A program made the translations under genes and the position numbers. Of a DNA stretch of 64,000 nt, positions 37,250 to 45,345 are shown in pieces. Within the stretch, counting starts at the first letter, position 1. Each line of letters opens with the position of its first letter. This stretch comes from Brooklawnia sp937867175. GTDB lineage: Bacteria > Actinomycetota > Actinomycetes > Propionibacteriales > Propionibacteriaceae. The notes below the pieces were generated by a model. The model was not told the origin of the DNA and ran no database searches. It saw only the letters and a list, made by a program, of their open reading frames with translations. The stretch lies in NCBI GenBank assembly GCA_036821905.1, contig DAISIR010000002.1, forward strand, positions 62,001 to 126,000, in the 5' to 3' direction.

Positions 37250-38044
37250 TCAGCCGACGTCGATCTGGTACAGCGTCGAGTGGGCGGACACCGGAACCAC
37301 CATCGTGACGACCTGCCCGGGGTACAACTCCACCACGGTGAAGCTCTGGGCTTCGGTCATGGCACGATATCCCCGGTTCTGGTACATCGGGTCCGCCGCG
37401 TAACTCAGCCCGCCCGCGATGGCGACCGGGATTCCGGCCAAGGTGGCCGAGCCGGGCACGTGCAGGTGACCCGACAAGATGATCCGCACGTCGCTGCCGA
37501 CAAGCACCTCGGCGAGGTCATCTGGGTTGCGCAGGGCGAACCGCGACATCACCGCGGACGCGCTGGGGACCGGCGGGTGGTGCACCACCAGCACGGTGCC
37601 GTGGCGCACGGGTCCGGCGAGCTGTCTGGTGAGCCACGCGAGTTGGTCGTGGGTTATTTCGCCATGGCCAGCGCCCGGTACCGACGAATCCAGCTGGATC
37701 ACTCGCAACCCGCGGATCTCGGCGACGCTGTCTGCCGGGCCGAGCGTCCTGTTGAAGTTGAGTCCCTCATCGTGGTTTCCGGCCCCGACCAGAACCGGGC
37801 AGCCCAGCAGTCCCGACTGTTCGGCGATGACGTGCTGCAGCCGCTGGTAGGCCTCCGACGAACCGGTGTCGGTCAGGTCGCCGGACAGGATCACCCCATC
37901 GAAGTCGAGCCCGGAATCGGCCAATCGTCGGAAGGCGAGCCGAAGCAGCGCCTCGGTGTCGATCTGCCCGGCAAGCGGCGTGTTCTGCGCGGTGAGGTGT
38001 AGGTCGCTGAGTTGGGCCAGCCGGTGGGTCGGCTGGTCGGCCAT
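37250..38044 (-). CDS. Metallophosphoesterase (CpdA-like cyclic nucleotide phosphodiesterase)
   Basis: 264 residues with the full calcineurin-like metal-binding set: QLSDLHL (D, H), GDLTD, GAGNHDE, VVHHPP and SGHLHVPG. The order and spacing resemble class III cyclic nucleotide phosphodiesterases such as CpdA/Rv0805, but substrate is not proved by sequence. It follows hisN with a TGATG overlap. Its last codons fall in the repeated sequence at the assembly gap. Confidence 0.9.
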   Translation of the reverse strand: MADQPTHRLAQLSDLHLTAQNTPLAGQIDTEALLRLAFRRLADSGLDFDGVILSGDLTDTGSSEAYQRLQHVIAEQSGLLGCPVLVGAGNHDEGLNFNRTLGPADSVAEIRGLRVIQLDSSVPGAGHGEITHDQLAWLTRQLAGPVRHGTVLVVHHPPVPSASAVMSRFALRNPDDLAEVLVGSDVRIILSGHLHVPGSATLAGIPVAIAGGLSYAADPMYQNRGYRAMTEAQSFTVVELYPGQVVTMVVPVSAHSTLYQIDVG

Positions 38045-38886
38045 CAGCTGTGCGGCCCCGGAGCGGGGATGATGATGCCGGTGGTTTCCTCATCGTCGAG
38101 GCCGACCAGCCGCAACCGGTCGACCAGTTCCCCATGCAGCAGGCCGTTGCTGGCGATGGCACCCGGCCCGAAGGGTCCGTCCGTCCCGTCCAGGTCGGTG
38201 AACGTGCCGCCCGCCTCGCGGACGATGATGTCCAAGGCGGCTTTGTCGTGAAGCTCAAGGTCGGGCTCACAAGCCATGTCGACGGCACCCTCGGCAACCA
38301 TCATGTAGCTCCAGAAATCGCCGAACCCGCGGCTACGGCCGGCGTCTCGCAGCAGGTCGACGAACCCCTGACCGCGCCCGCTGGTGATCCAGCCGCCGAT
38401 CGAGGAATAGGCGAGAAACGCGTCCGGCACCCGACGCACCTTCGACACCCTCATCTGGGTGCCCTTCAGCAGTGATCGTCCGGTGAAGGCGCCCGCCCCT
38501 TCGGCGGCCCACCAACGCCGTCCGAGCAAAGGCGCGCTGACCACGCCGACCCGAACCACACCGTCCACCATCAACCCGATCAGGGTTGCCCAGACCGGCA
38601 CGCCACGCACGAAGTTCGCGGTGCCGTCGATCGGGTCGATGATCCACTGTCGGGGACCGTAACCGGTATCGGGCATCTCTTCGCCGTGGACCGCATCACG
38701 GGGACGCGCGGTGGCCAGCGTCCGACGCAGGGCCTCCTCGACTAAGCGATCAGCATCCGAGACCGCGGTCCGATCAGGTTTGGCGGTCACCCGCAGGTCT
38801 TGTGCCTTGAACCGGTTCTCGGTGATCGAGTCGGCGTTGTCGGCCATCAGGTGCGCCAGGCGCAGGTCGTCGATGTAGGAGGCCAT
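38044..38886 (-). CDS. hisN: Histidinol-phosphatase, inositol-monophosphatase family (HisN)
   Basis: 280 residues. Metal-binding motifs are HGEEMPDTG, WIIDPIDGTANF and LELHDKAALDIIVREAGG, where the usual tryptophan of the W-D-x-A box is histidine. Actinobacterial members of this family dephosphorylate histidinol phosphate (HisN); inositol monophosphatase activity cannot be excluded. The ATG at 38886 (MASYIDDLRLAHLMADNAD) is the usual start; the longer frame upstream runs into rsgA. It sits 10 bp after rsgA in an aroA-rsgA-hisN-phosphoesterase operon. Confidence 0.87.
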   Translation of the reverse strand: MASYIDDLRLAHLMADNADSITENRFKAQDLRVTAKPDRTAVSDADRLVEEALRRTLATARPRDAVHGEEMPDTGYGPRQWIIDPIDGTANFVRGVPVWATLIGLMVDGVVRVGVVSAPLLGRRWWAAEGAGAFTGRSLLKGTQMRVSKVRRVPDAFLAYSSIGGWITSGRGQGFVDLLRDAGRSRGFGDFWSYMMVAEGAVDMACEPDLELHDKAALDIIVREAGGTFTDLDGTDGPFGPGAIASNGLLHGELVDRLRLVGLDDEETTGIIIPAPGPHS

Positions 38887-38896
38887 GTGCCCAACG

Positions 38897-39913
38897 TTAG
38901 CCACTCTGCTCGACCAACGCTCCCACGATCCGCCGGAAGGACGCGAGTCGGCCCGGCGCCAGCTCGGCACGGGCGACCGCCTCGTCCAGCCCGCACTCGG
39001 GCTCATCGGCGGTGTGCCGGCAACCCCGTGGACAGTCCTGAGTGAATTCGTGAAGATCGGAGAAGGCGTCAAGCACCGACTGCGGGGTGACGTGACTCAG
39101 CCCGAAGCTACGGACCCCCGGCGTGTCGATCACCCAGCCGTCACCGTCAGGCAGTTCCAGGGCGATGGCGGAGGTCGAGGTGTGTCGTCCTCGCCCGGTG
39201 ACCTCATTCACCGCCGCAGTGGACCGCTCTGCGCCCGGCACCAGCCGGTTGATCAGAGTCGACTTACCCACCCCCGAATGCCCGACCAGTACCGTGACAT
39301 GCCCGGTGAGCAACTCGTCCACCTCGTCCAATTGGGAGCCCGGCTGGGTGATCACGACCGGCACCTCAAGTGGCTCGTAAAGCGCGACGATGGTCTCGGC
39401 GCTGGCAAGGTCTGCCTTGGTCAGACACACGATCGGGGCTATCCCAGCATCGTAGGCGGCGACCATGATGCGATCGATCATGCCGGGCCGTGGTGGCGGA
39501 TCTGCGAGCGCGCTGACGATCATCAGTTGGTCGGCGTTGGCCACGATCGGGCGTTCGCTGGGGTCGGTGTCGTCGGCGGTGCGCCGCAGCACGGTGGTGC
39601 GTGGCACCACCTCGACGATGCGGGCCAGGGTGCCCACCTCGCCGCTGGTGTCGCCGACCACTCGCACCAGGTCGCCGACGATGACGCCTTTGCGTCCCAA
39701 CTGGCGGGCCTTGGCTGCGCTGATCAGCACGCCGGAGTCGATCAGCTGGCAGCGGAAGCGGCCCCGGTCGACGGTCAGCACGCGGGCGATCTCAGCAGCG
39801 GAGTAGTCGGGCCGGTCCTTGGTTCGTGGACGGGTACGACGCTGCGGTCTGGCCCCGAACTTCTCCGGATCGACGTCGGCGTAGGCCTCGGCAGTTCGCC
39901 GGGCGTCGCTCAT
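38897..39913 (-). CDS. rsgA: Small ribosomal subunit biogenesis GTPase RsgA
   Basis: 338 residues with a circularly permuted GTPase: G4 LTKADL precedes G1 GHSGVGKS (about residues 214-221) and G3 DTPGVRSFG. An OB-fold lies in front, and the C-terminal zinc site is CPRGCRHTADEPEC (Cys-Cys-His-Cys). RsgA checks late 30S assembly. The ATG at 39913 overlaps the aroA stop (TGATG); the frame extends a little further but this is the coupled start. Confidence 0.95.
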   Translation of the reverse strand: MSDARRTAEAYADVDPEKFGARPQRRTRPRTKDRPDYSAAEIARVLTVDRGRFRCQLIDSGVLISAAKARQLGRKGVIVGDLVRVVGDTSGEVGTLARIVEVVPRTTVLRRTADDTDPSERPIVANADQLMIVSALADPPPRPGMIDRIMVAAYDAGIAPIVCLTKADLASAETIVALYEPLEVPVVITQPGSQLDEVDELLTGHVTVLVGHSGVGKSTLINRLVPGAERSTAAVNEVTGRGRHTSTSAIALELPDGDGWVIDTPGVRSFGLSHVTPQSVLDAFSDLHEFTQDCPRGCRHTADEPECGLDEAVARAELAPGRLASFRRIVGALVEQSG

Positions 39914-41226
39914 CAGGGCATCCCGACGGTCTGGGAGAGCATGGCCTGCCAACGGTCGGTGAAGTCGGGCATCGTCTTGCCGACGGCACCGATGTCGTCC
40001 ACCAGAACCCCCGGCACGACCAGGCCGACCAAGGCGGCCAGGTGGGCGAGGCGATGGTCGTCGTAACTGCGCAGTGCCCTGGTCGGACGCAGCCCTTCGC
40101 CGGTCATTCCGGCACCCGTAATGACCAACCCGTCCGCCGTCTGCCGCACGTCGACTCCGATGCTCGACAGTTCGGCGCTGATGGCGGCCAGTCGATCTGT
40201 CTCGTGGCCCCGAATGTGGGCCACACCGCTGATCGTGGTGGTGCCCGCGGCAAAAGTGGCAAGCGCCGCCGCCACCGGCGTCAGTTCGCTGGCGGCATGC
40301 AGGTCGAGTTCGGTACCGCGCAGTTGGCCGTCGGAGCGTGCACGCAGCCGGTCACCGTCGCGTTCGGTGGTCGCACCCATCCGGGCCAGCAGATCGCGTA
40401 TCAGGTCGCCGGGTTGGGTGGTCAGCATCGGCCAGCCGGGCACCGCGACCGACCCGCCGGTCAGCACGCCGGCCGCCAGAAAGACCGCGGCGTTGGTGAG
40501 GTCGGGTTCGATGCGCTGGTCACGGGCGGTGATCGGCCCGGGTCGCACAATCCAGCGACCCAGCTCGTGGTCATCGAGTTGGACGCCACGGTCCCGCAAC
40601 ATAGCCGCGGTCATCTGGATGTGGGGGAGTGACGGCACCGCGGCGCCGGTGTGCCGCAAGTCGATGCCCTGGGGAAACCTGGCCGCGGGCAACAGCAGGG
40701 CAGAGATGAACTGGCTGGACGCACTCGAATCGATTGTCACTAAGGGCCCGCCCAGCCGTGCCGGGGCATCCATGGTGAAGGGCAGTGCCGCCGCGTCGAT
40801 GTGCACGCCGAGCTGGGCGAGGCCGTCCAGCAGCGGGGCCATCGGCCGTTGACCGGCTCTGGAGTCTCCGAAGAAGCTGGTGCGCCCCGGTGCCAGCGCC
40901 GCCAACGGCGGGACGAATCGCATCACGGTGCCGGCCAGGCCACAGTCGATGCCTTCCGGTGCCGCCACGAAGTGTTCTGGCGGCAGGACCCGCTGCACCG
41001 GCGATCCGTCGGCATCCACGGGCAGATCTTCGATGGACGCGCCCAGCTGGCGCAGCGCGGCAATCATCAAGCGGGTGTCGCGGGCGTCCAACAAGCCGGT
41101 GAGTTCGCTGGGGCCGTCCGCCAATGCGGCCAACAGCAACGCGCGGTTGGACTCCGACTTCGACCCTGGCAGGGCGCAGACGGCGTCCAGTGGCCGCTGG
41201 GCGACCGGCGCAGGCCAAGCGCTCAG
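39913..41226 (-). CDS. aroA: 3-phosphoshikimate 1-carboxyvinyltransferase (AroA), probable CTG start
   Basis: 437 residues with PGSKSESNRALLLAAL near the start, GLAGTVMRFVPPLAAL, SRAGQRPMAPLLDGL and the C-terminal SYDDHRLAHLAALV. EPSP synthase joins PEP to shikimate-3-phosphate, the sixth step of aromatic amino acid synthesis. No ATG, GTG or TTG lies at the expected position. The frame reads CTG-AGC-GCT-TGG (41226), CTG overlapping the doxX stop as CTGA, and AAGGGAG sits 7 nt upstream. A CTG start is therefore likely. An in-frame extension upstream is an out-of-frame reading of doxX with a composition unlike AroA. Confidence 0.9.
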   Translation of the reverse strand: MSAWPAPVAQRPLDAVCALPGSKSESNRALLLAALADGPSELTGLLDARDTRLMIAALRQLGASIEDLPVDADGSPVQRVLPPEHFVAAPEGIDCGLAGTVMRFVPPLAALAPGRTSFFGDSRAGQRPMAPLLDGLAQLGVHIDAAALPFTMDAPARLGGPLVTIDSSASSQFISALLLPAARFPQGIDLRHTGAAVPSLPHIQMTAAMLRDRGVQLDDHELGRWIVRPGPITARDQRIEPDLTNAAVFLAAGVLTGGSVAVPGWPMLTTQPGDLIRDLLARMGATTERDGDRLRARSDGQLRGTELDLHAASELTPVAAALATFAAGTTTISGVAHIRGHETDRLAAISAELSSIGVDVRQTADGLVITGAGMTGEGLRPTRALRSYDDHRLAHLAALVGLVVPGVLVDDIGAVGKTMPDFTDRWQAMLSQTVGMP

Positions 41227-41777
41227 TTGAGCGCTCCCTTGACCTGACGTTGCACCTTCTTGGCGCTCTTCTTCACGTTCTTCTCGGCCTGCCCCAGGTT
41301 GCGTCCGACTGCTTCGGAGGCCTTCTTGGCGTTCTTGCCCGCGACCGCCCGGGACTGCTCCGCACGCCAGGCGAGACTCGGGCGTCCGGCGGTGTCCTGA
41401 GTGGCCGTGATCGCGGCCCCGAACAGCGCCAACTGGCTGAGCATGCCCGAACGACCCTTCGACTCCGAAGCACCAATCACGCGTGGCAGGGTGGCTGCGG
41501 CCAGCAGCACAGCGCCGGGACGCCGGGCGATGCCGGTGGCGTAGGCGACGCCGCCGATGATCTGTGCCAGGCCGAGGAGCCGCGTCCAAGTGCGCGCATC
41601 TTCGGGCACCCGGTCGGCGGTCTCGGGGGGAAGGAAGGACTGCACCGCAGGCACCACTCGGTCAACAGTCGAGGCGATCTGGTCGGCGTTCTGGTCCGGT
41701 TTGGTCAGCAACTGGTACCCATCTGTCACGTAGTAGGCAGAGAAAAGGACTCGACCGGCGAAGCGCAGCAATGACAT
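41223..41777 (-). CDS. DoxX family membrane protein
   Basis: 184 residues with the DoxX core: an N-terminal helix FAGRVLFSAYYVTDGYQLL, then helices around LLGLAQIIGGVAYATG and PGAVLLAAATLPRVIGA. A lysine-rich cytoplasmic tail of about 40 residues (NAKKASEAVGRNLGQAEKNVKKSAKK) is unusual and may bind nucleic acid or membrane lipids. DoxX proteins have been tied to redox and thiol stress in mycobacteria; the exact role here is unknown. It is divergent from the SRAP gene and first in the operon with aroA. Confidence 0.88.
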   Translation of the reverse strand: MSLLRFAGRVLFSAYYVTDGYQLLTKPDQNADQIASTVDRVVPAVQSFLPPETADRVPEDARTWTRLLGLAQIIGGVAYATGIARRPGAVLLAAATLPRVIGASESKGRSGMLSQLALFGAAITATQDTAGRPSLAWRAEQSRAVAGKNAKKASEAVGRNLGQAEKNVKKSAKKVQRQVKGALN

Positions 41778-41856
41778 AGTCCATTCCTACCCGCTCGGGA
41801 TACCCGGGCGAGGCAGTTCCGTCGAATTCGACCCTGTGGGCTGATCGCTGACGGGT

Positions 41857-41862
41857 TAGGTT
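41857..41862 (+). promoter_or_regulatory. -10 hexamer of the SRAP gene (probable leaderless promoter)
   Basis: TAGGTT ends 6 nt before the ATG at 41869, with no ribosome binding site. Confidence 0.4.
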
Positions 41863-41868
41863 GTAACC

Positions 41869-42603
41869 ATGTGTGGTCGCTACGCCGCCTCGACGCATCC
41901 GGACAAGCTGATCGAGATCTTCGAGGTCGACGAGGTGCCGGACGCACTGCCGGCCGTCGGGCCGGAGGGGCTGGCGCAGTGGTCGAGGCCACGATGGAAC
42001 ATTGCCCCTACCGACCTGGTGCCTGCGGTGCTGGAGCGCACCCGCGAGCAGGGCGACATCCGGTTGCTCACCGGGTTGCGCTGGGGTTTGGTGCCGAGCT
42101 GGTCGAAGACCCCGAATGCCGGCGCCCGGATGATCAACGCCCGGCTGGAGACCGTGGACGTCAAACCGGCCTTCCGCAAGGCGTTTGCGTCCCGGCGCTG
42201 CCTGCTGCCGGCCGACGGCTACTACGAATGGCAGGCGGCCAGCCGGCAAGGACGAAGCTACAAGCAGCCCTACTTCATCCTCCCCGCCCGCGGTCTGATG
42301 GTGATGGCAGGTGTCTACGAGTTCTGGCGCGCCGGGTCGAGCGGCGATTGGCTGATCACCTGTGCGATCATCACGACGCAGGCAGCGGACGATCTGGGCG
42401 CCATCCACGACAGAATGCCGGTGCAGGTGTCCCGCGAGAACTGGGACGCGTGGCTCGATCCCGCCTGCACCGCCGCCTCGGCGGCGAAGGCGTTGGTGCA
42501 CATCCCCGAGCCTGGCGAGATGCTTGCCCGGCCGGTTTCCACCAAGGTGAATCAGGTCGGCAACGACGGCCCCGAACTGGTCAGCCCGGTAGAACTGGAA
42601 TAG
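41869..42603 (+). CDS. SOS response-associated peptidase (SRAP; YedK/HMCES family)
   Basis: 244 residues starting MCGRYA, so Cys2 becomes the N-terminal residue that forms a thiazolidine crosslink with abasic DNA. The other family motifs are NARLET...F, CLLPADGYYEW, GVYEFW and the active-site histidine in DLGAIHDRMP. HMCES/YedK proteins shield abasic sites in single-stranded DNA. It is divergent from doxX and upstream of sigH, as in mycobacteria (Rv3226c position). Confidence 0.95.
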   Translation: MCGRYAASTHPDKLIEIFEVDEVPDALPAVGPEGLAQWSRPRWNIAPTDLVPAVLERTREQGDIRLLTGLRWGLVPSWSKTPNAGARMINARLETVDVKPAFRKAFASRRCLLPADGYYEWQAASRQGRSYKQPYFILPARGLMVMAGVYEFWRAGSSGDWLITCAIITTQAADDLGAIHDRMPVQVSRENWDAWLDPACTAASAAKALVHIPEPGEMLARPVSTKVNQVGNDGPELVSPVELE

Positions 42604-42707
42604 TCAGGGCGTCGCGAACGTTCCAAACAACATGCAAACAGCCCTACTGGGTCGCCCACCGGCCACCTCCCGGTCAGGAGGGTACAGCCCTGTTGCGCGG
42701 GATTCGG

Positions 42708-42713
42708 TATTGT
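42708..42713 (+). promoter_or_regulatory. -10 hexamer before sigH (possible leaderless promoter)
   Basis: TATTGT ends 8 nt before the ATG at 42722. No SigH-type GGAA/GTT promoter was found on this strand, so autoregulation is not evident from sequence. Confidence 0.3.
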
Positions 42714-42721
42714 GGCCTGCG

Positions 42722-43339
42722 ATGACGATTCCCAGTACCGATGTGCGTGACACCGAAACCGACGCTGAACGCGCCGCAAGATTCGAGCGGGACGCCATGG
42801 GCTACCTCGACCAGCTCTATGGAGCCGCCCTGCGGATGACCCGCAACCCCGCCGACGCGGAGGATGTGGTGCAGGAGACCTACGCCAAGGCGTTTAGCTC
42901 CTTCGATCAGTTCACCCCGGGCACGAACCTGAAGGCGTGGCTGTACCGAATCCTGACCAACACCTACATCAACAGCTACCGCAAGGCCCAGCGCCAGCCG
43001 AAGATCAGCGGCTCGGTTGATGTCGAAGACTGGCAACTCGCCCGCGCCGCCTCACACAGCTCGGGCGGCCTCCCTTCGGCCGAACGCGAGGCGCTTGACA
43101 AGCTGCCAGACACCGTGATCACCGACGCGCTGGAGTCGCTTTCGCCCGACTTCCGGCAGGCCGTACTGCTCGCCGACGTGGAGGGCTTCTCCTACAAGGA
43201 GATAGCCGAGATCATGGGCACCCCGATCGGGACCGTGATGTCGCGGCTCAACCGGGGACGCGGGCAACTTCGGGACAAGCTCGGTGACTACGCGAGGCAG
43301 CGGGGCATCGGCCGCGAAAGTGACGGCCAAGATGATTGA
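42722..43339 (+). CDS. sigH: ECF RNA polymerase sigma factor SigH/SigR
   Basis: 205 residues. Sigma region 2 has LRMTRNPADAEDVVQETYAKAF and KAWLYRILTNTYINSYRK. Region 4 has LESLSPDFRQAVLLADVEGFSYKEIAEIMGTPIGTVMSRLNRGR. The exact wording of both regions is that of the SigH/SigR group, which controls the thioredoxin and mycothiol response to disulphide stress. The start at 42722 fits the family; an upstream frame to 42632 has no ribosome binding site. The zinc anti-sigma gene overlaps its stop. Confidence 0.95.
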   Translation: MTIPSTDVRDTETDAERAARFERDAMGYLDQLYGAALRMTRNPADAEDVVQETYAKAFSSFDQFTPGTNLKAWLYRILTNTYINSYRKAQRQPKISGSVDVEDWQLARAASHSSGGLPSAEREALDKLPDTVITDALESLSPDFRQAVLLADVEGFSYKEIAEIMGTPIGTVMSRLNRGRGQLRDKLGDYARQRGIGRESDGQDD

Positions 43340-43598
43340 GCAGCCCGAACCCTTGGACGTGGAGGATCAGTGCATCCTCGCGATGCGCAGCGTCCACGCC
43401 TTTCTGCATGGTGAACTGGCCGAGTCGGAGGCCGACGAGATCCGACACCACCTGCTCGCCTGCGAGAAGTGCATGGACAGCTTCGACGCGGAGGAATTCA
43501 TCAGCGGCCTGCTGCGGCGCTGCTACGGTCCCACGACCGCCCCGCCAACGCTTCGAGTCCGGGTCTCCCAACTCACCATTCGCTGGCAGACACACTGA
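43332..43598 (+). CDS. rshA: Zinc-binding anti-sigma factor RshA/RsrA
   Basis: 88 residues from the ATG at 43332, which overlaps the sigH stop. The redox-sensing ZAS motif H-x3-C-x2-C is present (H40, C44, C47), with further cysteines at 14 and 64 (LLRRCYG), the same set as in RsrA. It holds SigH inactive until oxidation ejects zinc. An earlier in-frame GTG at 43317 and ATG at 43284 are possible but less family-like. Confidence 0.93.
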   Translation: MIEQPEPLDVEDQCILAMRSVHAFLHGELAESEADEIRHHLLACEKCMDSFDAEEFISGLLRRCYGPTTAPPTLRVRVSQLTIRWQTH

Positions 43599-43607
43599 AC
43601 GACATCA

Positions 43608-43633
43608 GCCCCGCAGCAAGGTGCTGTCGGGGC
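43608..43633. terminator. Hairpin between convergent rshA and bL37 genes
   Basis: GCCCC (43608-43612) pairs with GGGGC (43629-43633), and CAGCA (43614-43618) with TGCTG (43622-43626). It lies between the two stop codons. No T-run, so termination is inferred from position. Confidence 0.55.
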
Positions 43634-43657
43634 CGATTGGTCTCGTACTGATTTGGC

Positions 43658-43732
43658 TCAGGCGTTTGGCCGCTTGCCGTGGTTCGCGGCATTCTTGCGT
43701 CGAGCGCGACGCTTACGTCCACCCTTACCCAT
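43658..43732 (-). CDS. 50S ribosomal protein bL37 (24 aa)
   Basis: A 24-residue, very basic peptide beginning MGKGGRKRRARRKN and ending ANHGKRPNA, preceded by AGGAGG 5 nt before the ATG at 43732. This is the signature of bL37, the tiny actinobacterial ribosomal protein first seen in mycobacterial 50S structures. The gene is antisense between rshA and the histidine kinase gene. It is far too short for ordinary ORF calling and would be missed without looking for it. Confidence 0.92.
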   Translation of the reverse strand: MGKGGRKRRARRKNAANHGKRPNA

Positions 43733-43857
43733 ACTGACCTCCTGATCTCCCGTTGTCGGGATCGTGTGCGCGGTTGTCAATAATGCCAAACTGCAGGCGC
43801 GCACCCCAAACGGGGCTCATCACGTATCGGGATGGCTGCGCCGCCGGTGACGGCGCC

Positions 43858-43863
43858 TAGAGT
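43858..43863 (+). promoter_or_regulatory. -10 hexamer of pdtaS (probable leaderless promoter)
   Basis: TAGAGT ends 7 nt before the ATG at 43871; no ribosome binding site is present. Confidence 0.45.
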
Positions 43864-43870
43864 AGGGCCC

Positions 43871-45334
43871 ATGCTGCGGTTGTCCAAAGTGTTGGCTGAG
43901 CACACCCACCTCAATGCCGATGACCGCGCGTGGCTGCTCTCGCTGGTGCGCGAGTGGCACCTGCTGGCCGACACCAGCTTCTCCGATCTGGTGCTCTGGC
44001 TGCCCGACGACAAGGACGAGAACGTCTTCTGGGCGGGCGCCCAGATTCGTCCCACCACCGGACCTACCGCGCTTGAGGACGAGGTGATCGGAGCGGTCAT
44101 CAGCTACGACCATGAATCGCTGGTCACCTGCGCCTGGCTGAGCCGGGACATCTGCGAGACGAGCGACAACCGGCTGCAGGCCGGAATCCCGGTCGACGTG
44201 ATGGCGATCCCGATCGTTCGACACGACGACGTGATCGCGATCCTCGAACGCCACACCAACCGGATGGGCGTCCGGGCACCCGGCGCGCTGGAGGACACCT
44301 ACCTTGCGGTCGCCGACACGCTCAGCGACATGCTGCTGCACGGCGAGTTCCCGATCGAGCCGCCCAGCGATCCCACCACCAGCCCGCGAGCCGGCGACGG
44401 GCTGATGTGGATCGACACCGACGGCACCGTCACCTACGCCAGTCCGAACGCCGTCAGCTGCCTACGCCGGCTCGGTTTCGCCGGCGACCTGGTTGGGGAT
44501 GACGTCCGCCACCTGGCCCCAGCGCTGGCCGACGAGTTCAGTCGCGAACTGCAGGCGGCGCAGACCAGCAACCCCAGCCGGATCGTCTGGGAGGTCACCG
44601 TCGAGGAGCCGCAGGCCAGCGTCCGCATGCGAGTGGTGCCGCTGGTGCGTCATGGCGAGTGGGTGGCCACGGTGGCCCTGTGTCGTGACGTCACTGCGCT
44701 GCGAGAACGCGAACGACAATTGGTGACCAAGGACGCCACCATCCGCGAGATCCACCACCGGGTGAAGAACAATCTGCAGACGGTGGCCGCGTTGCTCAGG
44801 CTGCAGTCACGCCGGATGAACTCCGCGGAGGGACGCGATGCGCTGCGCGACGCTATGCGTCGTGTGCAGTCCATCGCTGCGGTGCACGAAATTCTCTCGC
44901 AGGGCTTCGACGAATGCGTCGTATTCGATGACATCGCCGATCGGATCCTGCTGATGGCCGGGGACGTGGCATCGGCGGGTGGCCAGGTTCACGCGCGCCG
45001 TCAGGGCTCTTTCGGGCTGGTCCCCGGCAACATCGCCACCTCGCTTGCCATGGTACTTACCGAGCTCTGCCAAAACGCCATCGAGCATGGCCTGCGTAGC
45101 AACAACGGTGAGGTCTTGGTCCGGGTCGAGCGAAGTGCCAGTGATCTCGTGCTGGAGGTGATCGACGACGGCGCCGGTCTGCCAGACGACTTCGACCTAC
45201 GCGGCAGAAGCAGTCTGGGCCTGTCGATCGTCTCGACGCTGATCACCGACCTGGACGGCGAGTTCACCTTGTCCAACAACGCCGGCGACGGCTCGACCGC
45301 CCGAGTGCGCGTCATGTGGGCGCACCCCCAATAA
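43871..45334 (+). CDS. pdtaS: Sensor histidine kinase PdtaS (GAF-PAS-HisKA_2)
   Basis: 487 residues without transmembrane segments. The GAF-like N-terminus (LAEHTHLNADDRAWLLSLVREWHLLADTSFSDLVLW) and a PAS region (residues ~180-285) precede the HisKA_2 dimerisation helix with phospho-acceptor EIHHRVKNNLQTVAALLRLQ (His near residue 294). The HATPase has LTELCQNAIEHG and DDGAGLPDDF. It matches the mycobacterial kinase Rv3220c, a soluble sensor that phosphorylates the antitermination regulator PdtaR and acts in nitric oxide and copper signalling. No response regulator gene is adjacent. It converges on whiB1. Confidence 0.93.
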   Translation: MLRLSKVLAEHTHLNADDRAWLLSLVREWHLLADTSFSDLVLWLPDDKDENVFWAGAQIRPTTGPTALEDEVIGAVISYDHESLVTCAWLSRDICETSDNRLQAGIPVDVMAIPIVRHDDVIAILERHTNRMGVRAPGALEDTYLAVADTLSDMLLHGEFPIEPPSDPTTSPRAGDGLMWIDTDGTVTYASPNAVSCLRRLGFAGDLVGDDVRHLAPALADEFSRELQAAQTSNPSRIVWEVTVEEPQASVRMRVVPLVRHGEWVATVALCRDVTALRERERQLVTKDATIREIHHRVKNNLQTVAALLRLQSRRMNSAEGRDALRDAMRRVQSIAAVHEILSQGFDECVVFDDIADRILLMAGDVASAGGQVHARRQGSFGLVPGNIATSLAMVLTELCQNAIEHGLRSNNGEVLVRVERSASDLVLEVIDDGAGLPDDFDLRGRSSLGLSIVSTLITDLDGEFTLSNNAGDGSTARVRVMWAHPQ

Positions 45335-45345
45335 CGACAAGTCGC

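Noticed and set aside
37054..37263. 55-bp direct repeat as a biological duplication or attachment site
   Set aside because: It flanks a 100-N spacer exactly to the base, and both copies hold the same gene ends; an assembly overlap explains it.
42601..42721. SigH autoregulatory promoter upstream of sigH
   Set aside because: No GGAA-N16/17-GTT arrangement was found on the coding strand; only a weak TATTGT near the start codon.
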